Origin: Deltaproteobacteria bacterium
Lineage (GTDB): Bacteria > Desulfobacterota > Binatia > UBA9968
DNA length: 5,711 nt
Direction: 5' to 3'
Assembly (NCBI GenBank): GCA_016183075.1
Contig: JACPFH010000142.1
Coordinates: 1-5,711 of the forward strand
Shown here: positions 1 to 5,711 of the stretch, in pieces
Layout: every line of letters begins with the position of its first letter
Position numbering within the stretch: the stretch's first letter is position 1
Made by a program: the position numbers and the translations under genes
The notes under the pieces: generated by a model
Database searches by the model: none
The model's input: only the letters and a program-made list of their open reading frames with translations
Told to the model about the DNA's origin: nothing

Positions 1-1729
1 ATCCTTTCGCCTTTACCAGATCCGCGTAGGTCATTCGCCGCTCGGCCCGGCGGTGCAAGACGCCACCGTTGGCGATGAAAATATCGTCGGGGCTGGCGCC
101 GAAGTGCTCGGCCGCGATTTTCTTAACTTCCTCCTTGGCTTTGATCGCGGCATCGTAGGCCGCGTTGCCGTAGACCCGCGTGGCCCGGCTTCCGCCGACG
201 CCCGTATCTTTTCTCCCGGTTTTCGTGTCCAGCGATCGGGCGCGGATCTTACGGACCGGAACCTCAAGCTCTTCGCCGACGATCTCGCACAAGACGGTGT
301 ACGTGCCGCATCCTTGATCGAGCATCGCCGAGGCAAGGGTGATCTCGCCCTTTTCGTCGATGGTGATGGTGACCGCTCCTTCGCCGCCGTTGGGGAGCCA
401 CTGGGTCACGGCGATTCCGCGCCCGGTATTCTTCGGCTTCGGCTTGCGGTATCCCGATTCTCTCAGCGCCATCTCCAGCGCCTCTTCGCCTTTGATGTGA
501 CCGACCTCGCCCCCCGTGGGCAGCTCGTCGCCGTCGCGCATCAGGTTTTTCCTTCTGAACTCGGCGGGATCCATGCCCAGCCTTCGCGCCACACGATCCA
601 TCTGGCTCTCGTTGGCGAAGGCTCCCTGCGGATCGCCGGGAGCCCGCATGTGACCGCACGGGATCTTATTCGTGTAAACCATTCGTTCCTCTACCGCCGC
701 ATGAGGGATCCGGTAAGGGCCCGGGCACTCCCTCGGGCCCTGAAGGAATCCGTTGGGCTTGAAGGCCCCGTAAGCCCCGCTGTCGAATAGGAAGTCCATG
801 TGATGCGCTACAAGGGTTCCGTCCTTTTTCACCCCGGTTTTGATCTTGATGACGGATGAATGTCTTGGGTTGCCCGCCGTGAACTCTTCGTCATAATCCA
901 TGAGCATCTTTACCGGCCGGCCGCTCTTCAGTGAGAGAAAGTAACAGACCGCAAGGTCCATGAAGTCTCCCTTGCCGCCGAAATCGCCGCCGATGTAAAC
1001 GGGGTGAACCACGAGTTTTTCCGGGTCGATTTTGACTGCGTGTGCTAACTGGTCCCGCACGCCATAGGGCACTTTGCTGCACGACCATAGGTCCGCGCCT
1101 CCGGATTCATTAGCCTTGATCACGCACGAGTGCGGCTCGATGTAGGCGTGATGAACCTTATTCGTCGTAAACGTGTTTTCGACGATCACATCGGACTCAT
1201 GGAATCCAAGGTCGAGGTTCCCCTTTTTCCACTCCATATAAATAAATACGTTGCTCGGCGCGTCCAGCTTGGCCGGAAGGCCCTCGTAACTCGCCACCTC
1301 CGGGTGTATGGGCCGAGCCGTCGGGCTCATGGCTTCCACCGGATCGAGCACCGGCTCCCATTCTTCGTATTCGACCTCGATCAAGTCGAGCGCCTGCTCG
1401 GCGATTTCCTCCGTTTCCGCGGCGACTGCGGCTACCTTTTCACCGATGAACCGGACCACTCCGTCCGCCAGTATGGGCATGTCGTACACCCGCCGGCCGA
1501 TCTTCAGGCCCGTTACGTCTTCGCCGGTGATGACGGTCTTGACGCCGGAGACCTGTAAAGCGCGGCCGATGTCGATGCGCTGGATTCGTCCGGAGGGTAT
1601 GGGGCTTCTCAACACCTTTCCCCAGAGCATTCCGGGTAGAACTACGTCGACCGCGTAAACCGCCTGGCCGCTAACCTTATACTCGCCTTCCACCCTTGGT
1701 GTCGGTCTGCCCACTACTTTCTTCGCCAT
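1..1729 (-). CDS. Xanthine dehydrogenase-family molybdopterin-binding large subunit (C-terminus off the window)
   Basis: This is the N-terminal 576 residues of a large subunit that binds the molybdopterin cofactor and carries the hydroxylation site of a molybdo-hydroxylase; such enzymes normally also have FAD and 2Fe-2S subunits or domains. The frame is open from ATG 1729 to the left edge. Residues about 19-130 form the hammerhead domain (RSPIPSGRI near 41-49). The cofactor domains follow, with GGDFGGKG at 247-254, RAPGDPQ at 362-368, LDQGCGTYT at 470-478 and GVGGSRATRVYGNAA from 510. Family members are usually about 750-800 residues, so roughly 200 are missing, including the expected catalytic Glu. 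A GGAGG (1740-1744) sits 10 bases before the ATG. The gene follows the binding-protein gene by 33 bp and is probably co-transcribed. It lacks the AYXCSFR loop of CO dehydrogenase CoxL. By hand alignment it also lacks the bovine xanthine oxidase residues Glu802 (Gly254 here) and Phe914 (Pro364 here), so purine oxidation is doubtful. The family call is secure; the substrate is unknown. Confidence 0.93.
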   Translation of the reverse strand, partial: MAKKVVGRPTPRVEGEYKVSGQAVYAVDVVLPGMLWGKVLRSPIPSGRIQRIDIGRALQVSGVKTVITGEDVTGLKIGRRVYDMPILADGVVRFIGEKVAAVAAETEEIAEQALDLIEVEYEEWEPVLDPVEAMSPTARPIHPEVASYEGLPAKLDAPSNVFIYMEWKKGNLDLGFHESDVIVENTFTTNKVHHAYIEPHSCVIKANESGGADLWSCSKVPYGVRDQLAHAVKIDPEKLVVHPVYIGGDFGGKGDFMDLAVCYFLSLKSGRPVKMLMDYDEEFTAGNPRHSSVIKIKTGVKKDGTLVAHHMDFLFDSGAYGAFKPNGFLQGPRECPGPYRIPHAAVEERMVYTNKIPCGHMRAPGDPQGAFANESQMDRVARRLGMDPAEFRRKNLMRDGDELPTGGEVGHIKGEEALEMALRESGYRKPKPKNTGRGIAVTQWLPNGGEGAVTITIDEKGEITLASAMLDQGCGTYTVLCEIVGEELEVPVRKIRARSLDTKTGRKDTGVGGSRATRVYGNAAYDAAIKAKEEVKKIAAEHFGASPDDIFIANGGVLHRRAERRMTYADLVKAKG

Positions 1730-1762
1730 AGTTACTTTGCCTCCATTTTTTACTTCTCACTC

Positions 1763-2761
1763 CTACTTCTTATAAAGCTGCTTGATGAACCCTGTGGCTT
1801 CCAGCTCCTGAACGAAGCTCATGTCCACGAAGGTTTTAGGATCAGCGGCGGCGGCCTTCGGGTTACGGGGCGCCATATCATCCAGGAGCGTCTTTACCCC
1901 GTCGGGGGTGGGGTACGGTGCCTGCGGGAAGACTCCGCTGTATGCTCTGTAAGCCCGCTCCAGGCCTTCCGGATCCGTCATTCTCAGATTCTTGCTGAAG
2001 ATCGCTTTCGAAGGCTCCTTCTCTGTCTTCAGAAAATGAAGGGCCTCGGTCATCGCCCGGGCGAATTTTGCCACCACGGGGCGCTTTGCCTTGATGACGG
2101 CCTCCCTTGTGAGCACGCCATTCCACCAGAAGGGTATTTTCAGCGAGCCGATGTCCAGGAAATCTTTGAATCCCAGCTTTTCCGCCTCTCGCACAAAGGG
2201 CTCCGGCATAATCGTAAACTGGACCACTCCTTTTGAGAGCGCGGCGAATCGTTCCGGGTTGCCGCCGGCAGAAATAATCTTGGTGTCTTTATCAGGATCG
2301 ACCCCCAGCCTTCTCAGAGCCAGTCGAAGCCCGAGATCCGAAGTGCTGCCCAGACGGTTGACGCCGCCGGTTTTGCCCTTGAGCTGTTCCACGCCGGTAA
2401 TGGATGAGAGGGTGATGATGTGATCCACGAAGGTGGGAACCATTCCCAGGATCATCACGATGTCCGCGCCGGCGAGGCGGGAACTCACCAGGGTGGTGAC
2501 CGAAGTCACGATGATATCCAGTTCGCCTGCCAACAGCGCCTGCAAGGCCGTGGGGCTATTCGTGATGCTTATGACCTCGGCGTCGAGGCCCTGCTTTTTC
2601 AGGAACCCCTTCTCCTGAACCACCCAAATCGGGCTGTTGGCCGGGCTTGCCCCGGCCCAGGCGATCCGGACCCGGTCTTGGGCTTGAGCAGGGTCGACAG
2701 ATGCAAAAAGAGTTGCAAGGAGGAGAAAACAAAAGATTAACGCGTCAACGATTCTCTTCAT
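1763..2761 (-). CDS. ABC transporter substrate-binding protein, NMT1/SsuA/THI5-like
   Basis: This is a complete 332-residue periplasmic solute-binding protein of the type that delivers small organic substrates to an ABC importer. Residues 1-27 form a type I signal peptide: Lys2-Arg3, a hydrophobic core at about 8-20, and a likely cut after AQA (25-27). The Cys at 11 is not in a lipobox, so the protein is expected to be soluble. The mature part shows NMT1/SsuA-family features: an opening strand VRIAWAG, then a SPIWVVQEKGFLKKQGLDAEV segment, a QALLAGELDIIVTS segment, a GKTGGVNRLGSTSD segment opening the second lobe, and MPEPFVREAEKLGF. The ATG has a perfect GGAGG (2770-2774) 8 bases upstream, which fixes the start; the stop is TAG. 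No permease or ATPase gene is visible here, so the transporter may be encoded elsewhere, or the protein may act differently. The neighbouring molybdo-hydroxylase suggests the ligand is an aromatic or heterocyclic compound, but this is inference. Confidence 0.93.
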   Translation of the reverse strand: MKRIVDALIFCFLLLATLFASVDPAQAQDRVRIAWAGASPANSPIWVVQEKGFLKKQGLDAEVISITNSPTALQALLAGELDIIVTSVTTLVSSRLAGADIVMILGMVPTFVDHIITLSSITGVEQLKGKTGGVNRLGSTSDLGLRLALRRLGVDPDKDTKIISAGGNPERFAALSKGVVQFTIMPEPFVREAEKLGFKDFLDIGSLKIPFWWNGVLTREAVIKAKRPVVAKFARAMTEALHFLKTEKEPSKAIFSKNLRMTDPEGLERAYRAYSGVFPQAPYPTPDGVKTLLDDMAPRNPKAAAADPKTFVDMSFVQELEATGFIKQLYKK

Positions 2762-2780
2762 AGGTCTGGCCTCCGATCAA

Positions 2781-2786
2781 AATATA
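2781..2786 (-). promoter_or_regulatory. Possible -10 element for the binding-protein operon
   Basis: On the minus strand this reads TATATT within the AT-rich run GTTTTATATTTTG. It lies 20-25 bases upstream of the ATG at 2761, and transcription would begin close to the GGAGG at 2770-2774. I could not find a good -35 hexamer at 16-18 bp spacing, so the assignment rests only on position and AT content. Confidence 0.22.
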
Positions 2787-2827
2787 AAACACCCACCTTT
2801 GAGAGTTTATCCCTGAACAAGCGCGGA

Positions 2828-2837
2828 TCACCGGTGA
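2828..2837. promoter_or_regulatory. 10-bp perfect palindrome, possible operator
   Basis: TCACCGGTGA is self-complementary over all ten bases and lies about 67 bp upstream of the binding-protein start codon. That position would suit an activator or repressor of the divergent catabolic operon. A palindrome this short can arise by chance in GC-rich DNA, and no regulator gene is visible in the window. Confidence 0.2.
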
Positions 2838-2862
2838 GATGATCTGCTTAGCACACGCAATC

Positions 2863-2879
2863 GCGGCTGGTCAAGCCGC
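2863..2879. repeat. Small perfect hairpin (6-bp stem, 5-base loop)
   Basis: GCGGCT (2863-2868) pairs with AGCCGC (2874-2879) around a GGTCA loop. No T-tract follows on either strand, so it is not a standard intrinsic terminator. GCTGGTC occurs at 2866-2872 and again at 2878-2884. The function is unknown. Confidence 0.4.
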
Positions 2880-2973
2880 TGGTCGCTCGCGGTTGTATCC
2901 TTTTGACTTAAGGGCTTTGGAGTCTCCTTCGCCTCACGGTCCCCCGCAGCGACCTTTCCGGATAAGCTCCCTC

Positions 2974-3063
2974 GGGAAGCGCGCTTTCGGCTGCGGCCGA
3001 TGGGTTTGTGCCATGAGTCGTGCCGTTTGTAATCGGACGTCCGCAGCCTCCCTCGCGCTCCCC
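2974..3063. repeat. Long imperfect inverted repeat (about 90 bp)
   Basis: Three blocks pair in order. 2974-2983 pairs with 3054-3063 (9 of 10 positions). After a 5-by-5 internal loop, 2989-2996 (GGCTGCGG) pairs with 3041-3048 (CCGCAGCC). After a 4-base bulge (ACGT, 3037-3040), 2997-3001 (CCGAT) pairs with 3032-3036 (ATCGG). The terminal loop is 30 bases (3002-3031). A further outer block, 2946-2954 with 3068-3076 (8 of 9), may extend it. It lies entirely upstream of the uvrC -10 box, so it is not part of the uvrC transcript if that promoter is right. It could be an unrecognised small RNA, an interspersed palindromic element, or chance pairing in GC-rich DNA. Confidence 0.45.
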
Positions 3064-3097
3064 CTCGGTCGCGGCCGCTGGTGGTCACGGGCGGTTC

Positions 3098-3106
3098 TGG
3101 TATAAT
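3098..3106 (+). promoter_or_regulatory. uvrC promoter: consensus extended -10 (TGG TATAAT)
   Basis: TGGTATAAT matches the extended -10 consensus TGnTATAAT exactly; I see no good -35 box, which extended -10 promoters can tolerate. The hexamer ends at 3106. The usual 6-8 base offset puts transcription start at about 3113-3115, at or within two bases of the uvrC ATG. This implies a transcript with essentially no 5' leader. Confidence 0.72.
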
Positions 3107-3114
3107 TTTTCCAG

Positions 3115-4962
3115 ATGCCTTCATTGGAAGAAAAGCTCGAGAGCCTTCCCTCGCGTCCGGGCGTGTACCTCATGCGCGACCGGGACGGCAAGGTGATTTA
3201 CGTTGGCAAGGCCAAGGATCTTCGCGCCCGCGTGCGGGCTTATTTCCGCAGCGGCGACGGGCGCTCGCACATACAGTTCCTGGTTCGGCGGGTCGAGGAT
3301 ATGGAGACGCTGGTGACGGCCAACGAGAAGGAAGCGCTGATCCTCGAAAATAATCTCATCAAGCAATACAAGCCGCGCTACAACATCCGCCTCAAAGACG
3401 ACAAGAGTTATCTGAGCATAAAAGTGACCACCCGGCATCCGTGGCCGAGAATTTTTGCCACCCGAAAGATTGTCAAGGACGGCAATCGTTATTTCGGTCC
3501 TTTTTCCTCCGCTATCGCCGCCCGAGAGACCCTCGATATCATCGAGAAATATTTTCTTTTGAGAACCTGCACCGACTACAACTTCAAAAACCGCGCGCGA
3601 CCGTGCCTGCAATATCAGATCAGGCGCTGTTTGGGGCCGTGCGTCCTGCCGGTCGATTCGCGAGAATACCAGGAGCAGGTGAGACAGGCGATCCTGTTCA
3701 TCGAAGGGAAGCGTCAGGAGCTTGTCGGGGAGCTGCGGCGCAAGATGAAGGAAAAAGCCGATGGCCTGGAGTTCGAAGCGGCGGCCAAGATCAGGGACCA
3801 GATCCAGGCGGTGGAGAGGACCGTAGAGAGGCAACGGATGGTGTCCCATTGGGGCACCGACCAGGATATCTTCGGCCTTTACCGTGAGGGCGGCTTCATC
3901 GAAGTCCAGGTTCTTTTTGTGCGCCAGGGAAAGCTTACGGGCAACCAGTCCTATTCGCTCGAGGATCTCGAGTTCTCCGATGAGGAGGTCGTCGAGGCTC
4001 TCCTCACGCAGTTCTACCAAGGCGACCGGTTCATTCCCGACGAGATCCTGCTCCCCGTTGAACTGGGAGACCGCGAAGTTCGGCAAGAATACCTTGGCGA
4101 GCGCAAGGGGAGAAGCGTTTCCCTGCTTTCGCCCCAGCGCGGCGACAAACGCCAGCTCGTGGAGATGGCGATGCAAAACGCGCGGCAGAGCTTTTTTGAG
4201 CGCCACGACCAGGAAAAAGAGCGGGAGCGAATGCTCGTGGAGCTTAAAGACAAGCTTCGACTCAAACAGTATCCCCAGAGGATCGAGTGCTTCGACATCT
4301 CCACGATCCATGGCTCCCACGCGGTCGGGTCGATGGTGACTTTCTTCAACGGCGAACCGGACAAGAAGCGCTATCGCCATTATCGCATTCGCACCGTCGA
4401 TGCGGATTCGGGCGGAGATGATTTTGCCATGATGTATGAGGTTCTCAAGCGGCGCTTCAGCCGCGGGCTCGGCGAGGGCGATCTGCCGGATCTCGTGGTG
4501 GTGGACGGCGGCAAAGGGCAGTTGACGATGGCGCTGACGGCTATGAACGAGCTTGAGGTCGGAGGCGTCGATGCCGTCGCGCTCGCCAAGATGCGGGTCG
4601 AATCCTCCCCCCGCAGTCCCGAGATTCATCGGACGGAGGAGCGGGTCTTTTTGCCGGGGCAAAGCAACCCCATCGTCTTGAAGCGCAACTCCAACGCTCT
4701 CTTTCTCCTCCAGCGCGTGCGCGATGAGGCGCACCGCTTCGCCATCACGTACCACAAGAAGGTCCGCACCCGGCAGACACTTTACTCCGCCTTGGATCGA
4801 ATCCCGGGCATCGGCGGCGCGCGGAAACGGGCCCTTCTGCGCGCGTTCGGGAGCATCAAACGCATCGAGGAAGCGTCTTTGGAGGATCTCCTTAAAGTGC
4901 CTTCCATCAACGAGAGAACGGCTCAGGAAATCCTCCAATCCTTGAAGCCGCGCTCACCCTGA
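3115..4962 (+). CDS. uvrC: UvrABC system protein C (excinuclease subunit C)
   Basis: This is a complete 615-residue UvrC. After UvrA loads UvrB on damaged DNA, UvrC makes both incisions, 3' then 5', in nucleotide excision repair. The GIY-YIG nuclease domain spans about 12-92, with GVY at 16-18, IYVGKAKDLRARV from 28, and catalytic-type Tyr29, Arg39 and Glu78. Four cysteines (152, 164, 172, 176) have the spacing of the E. coli 4Fe-4S ligands. The UVR/UvrB-binding helical pair covers about 200-238 (LEFEAAAKIRDQI). The RNase H-like 5'-incision domain has Asp394 (CFDIS), Asp435/436 (GDDFAMM), Asp464 (VVVDGGKGQL) and His540 (RDEAHRFAI). The C-terminal helix-hairpin-helix pair (about 560-612) has a good first hairpin, PGIGGARKRALL; the second, VPSINERTA, lacks the usual Gly. 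The start is fixed: an in-frame TAA at 3103-3105 excludes upstream starts, and MPSLEEKLESLPSRPGVY is a typical UvrC N-terminus. No Shine-Dalgarno precedes it. Confidence 0.98.
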   Translation: MPSLEEKLESLPSRPGVYLMRDRDGKVIYVGKAKDLRARVRAYFRSGDGRSHIQFLVRRVEDMETLVTANEKEALILENNLIKQYKPRYNIRLKDDKSYLSIKVTTRHPWPRIFATRKIVKDGNRYFGPFSSAIAARETLDIIEKYFLLRTCTDYNFKNRARPCLQYQIRRCLGPCVLPVDSREYQEQVRQAILFIEGKRQELVGELRRKMKEKADGLEFEAAAKIRDQIQAVERTVERQRMVSHWGTDQDIFGLYREGGFIEVQVLFVRQGKLTGNQSYSLEDLEFSDEEVVEALLTQFYQGDRFIPDEILLPVELGDREVRQEYLGERKGRSVSLLSPQRGDKRQLVEMAMQNARQSFFERHDQEKERERMLVELKDKLRLKQYPQRIECFDISTIHGSHAVGSMVTFFNGEPDKKRYRHYRIRTVDADSGGDDFAMMYEVLKRRFSRGLGEGDLPDLVVVDGGKGQLTMALTAMNELEVGGVDAVALAKMRVESSPRSPEIHRTEERVFLPGQSNPIVLKRNSNALFLLQRVRDEAHRFAITYHKKVRTRQTLYSALDRIPGIGGARKRALLRAFGSIKRIEEASLEDLLKVPSINERTAQEILQSLKPRSP

Positions 4963-4970
4963 GGAACTTC

Positions 4971-5711
4971 GTGTCTTCTCTGGATTCGCAGCCGCCGCGC
5001 AGGGAGCCGCCGCTAAGAAATCCCTCTTTCTGGCTCATCGCTCCGACCTTATTGCTCCTGCTCGGGCAGGCCGTAGCGGCTTCGCCCTTGGTTCTGCCAC
5101 GACCCGCTCTCCTGTTATTCCTTGTGCCGGTTCTTTTTCTTTTCCGGCCCGAGAGCCGGAGCCGGGCGTGTTTTGTCTTATTGGCGGGTGCGGCGTTTGC
5201 AGCGGGTTATATCCGGCACGATCGGATTCTCCGTCCGAGCTTTCCGCCCGACCATCTGCGCTCCGTGATGAAGGAAGGGTCGCGGCTCTGCGATACGGCG
5301 ACCGGTTACGATTTTGGGCCGGGCCTCAGGTTCCGCTCAGTTTCGGCAACCCGAGCGGCTTGGATTACGCTTCCTTTCTTGCCCGAAAAGGGATTTATGT
5401 CACCGCATTTCTCGAGAGCGATGAAGGCGTGGAACTGGTCGCCCGAGGATCGCCGGGGCCGTGGCGCGCGATCGAGTATCTCCGCCGGGAGGTCAGCCGC
5501 TTCATGGAGCGCAATTTTTCTCCCGACGGCGGCGCCCTCATGAAAGCTCTGGTGGTCGGGGACATGGGCGGCATCTCGAGGGGACTGAGAGCGCAATTTA
5601 CCGCCGCCGGAGTGAACCACGTGCTCTCGATCTCCGGCCTGCACTTGGGAATGCTGGGCGTGGTGGTGTTCCTGCTGGTGCGAACCCTCGGCGCGCTGAG
5701 CACTGCCCTGA
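4971..5711 (+). pseudogene. comEC: ComEC/Rec2-type DNA-uptake channel, N-terminal part, frame-disrupted and cut by the window edge
   Basis: ComEC forms the inner-membrane channel that imports single-stranded DNA during transformation. The gene starts at GTG 4971, 8 bases after the uvrC stop. GAGG at 4961-4964 overlaps that stop with 6-base spacing, suggesting translational coupling. The first frame gives three hydrophobic segments (about residues 21-43, 46-58, 64-81), then PPDHLRSVMKEGSRL, which opens the N-terminal OB-fold (DUF4131). That frame then turns to nonsense and stops at 5541-5543. From about 5285 a second frame (codons such as 5294-5296) continues the family: RYGDRLRFWAGPQVPLSFGNPSGLDYASFLARKGIYVTAF, then LMKALVVGDMGGISRGLRAQFTAAGVNHVLSISGLHLGM, the Competence-domain signature (SGLH at 5633-5644), open to the edge. 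The frame change and the apparent loss of about 50-60 OB-fold residues point to a deletion of length 3n+1. A single-base assembly error would not restore the missing residues. The family is secure; functional status is uncertain. Confidence 0.85.

Larger units (their letters stand above)
2762..3114. other. Divergent intergenic region, no gene recognised
   Basis: These 353 bp separate the start codons of two divergently transcribed units. The left end (2776-2820) is AT-rich and could hold the promoter of the binding-protein operon; the right end holds the uvrC promoter. Between them the sequence is GC-rich and full of dyad symmetry: TCACCGGTGA at 2828-2837, a 6-bp-stem hairpin at 2863-2879, AAGCGCGCTT at 2977-2986, CGGACGTCCG at 3034-3043, and a long imperfect inverted repeat spanning 2974-3063. 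Small open frames on both strands here give low-complexity Arg/Ser/Pro/Gly-rich translations with no family resemblance and no Shine-Dalgarno, so I do not call them. I found no tRNA-like T-arm and no recognisable SRP or 6S RNA core. Confidence 0.8.

Noticed and set aside
53..790. A 245-codon plus-strand open frame at the left end
   Set aside because: It is codon-aligned antisense to the molybdo-hydroxylase large subunit, whose motifs are clear on the minus strand. No Shine-Dalgarno or family resemblance was seen.
1732..1746. Four-codon mini-ORF (ATG GAG GCA AAG TAA) on the minus strand just before the hydroxylase start
   Set aside because: It overlaps the ribosome-binding site of the real gene and has no Shine-Dalgarno of its own. 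A leader-peptide role cannot be supported from so few codons.
2903..2931. TTGACT resembling a -35 box on the plus strand
   Set aside because: No -10-like hexamer is found at 16-18 bp spacing downstream, and it is too far from the consensus -10 at 3101 to serve it.
3071..3078. GCGGCCGC palindrome upstream of the uvrC promoter
   Set aside because: An 8-bp GC-only palindrome is expected by chance in such DNA, and it does not align with promoter geometry in a way that suggests an operator.
2828..3191. Small open frames of 85-98 codons on both strands in and around the intergenic region
   Set aside because: The translations are compositionally biased (Arg, Ser, Gly, Pro), lack start signals, and two of them run into the start of uvrC. 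They are most likely chance open frames over a structured GC-rich segment.
3121..4938. A 605-codon open frame on the minus strand, almost fully antisense to uvrC
   Set aside because: It is the codon-aligned antisense of a GC-rich gene, where stops are rare. Its translation resembles no family, whereas the plus strand gives an unmistakable UvrC with all catalytic residues.

Overview
The window is GC-rich bacterial DNA with two divergent transcription units on either side of a 353-bp intergenic region. On the minus strand (positions 2761 down to 1) lies a probable two-gene operon. It encodes a periplasmic NMT1/SsuA-type solute-binding protein, followed 33 bp later by the large molybdopterin-binding subunit of a xanthine dehydrogenase-family hydroxylase, which runs off the left edge. 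On the plus strand (3115 to 5711) lies uvrC, encoding the nucleotide-excision-repair incision nuclease. Eight bases after its stop begins a comEC/rec2-type DNA-uptake channel gene, which is frame-disrupted and runs off the right edge.

The host appears to be a Gram-negative-type bacterium: the binding protein has a type I signal peptide without a lipobox. Pairing of NMT1-like binding proteins with molybdo-hydroxylase large subunits is common in GC-rich, environmental, often uncultured lineages (Deltaproteobacteria, Rokubacteria, NC10 or Tectomicrobia-like). This placement is an inference from gene style and base composition, not from a marker gene.

The left operon looks like catabolic or scavenging equipment. 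The binding protein would capture a small organic substrate in the periplasm, and the molybdo-hydroxylase would oxidise that substrate or a derivative. Hand alignment indicates the hydroxylase pocket lacks residues typical of purine oxidation, so the substrate is unknown. The right unit is DNA repair plus DNA uptake.

Three points deserve attention. (1) uvrC has a consensus extended -10 box (TGG TATAAT) ending 8 bases before its ATG, with an in-frame TAA inside the box and no Shine-Dalgarno, so its mRNA is probably leaderless. (2) The comEC homologue changes frame near 5285 and seems to lack the middle of its N-terminal OB-fold domain, which suggests an internal deletion, a pseudogene or an assembly fault. 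(3) The intergenic region holds a long imperfect inverted repeat (about 2974-3063) with no identified function. I saw no tRNA, rRNA, CRISPR array, insertion sequence or obvious wholly novel system.
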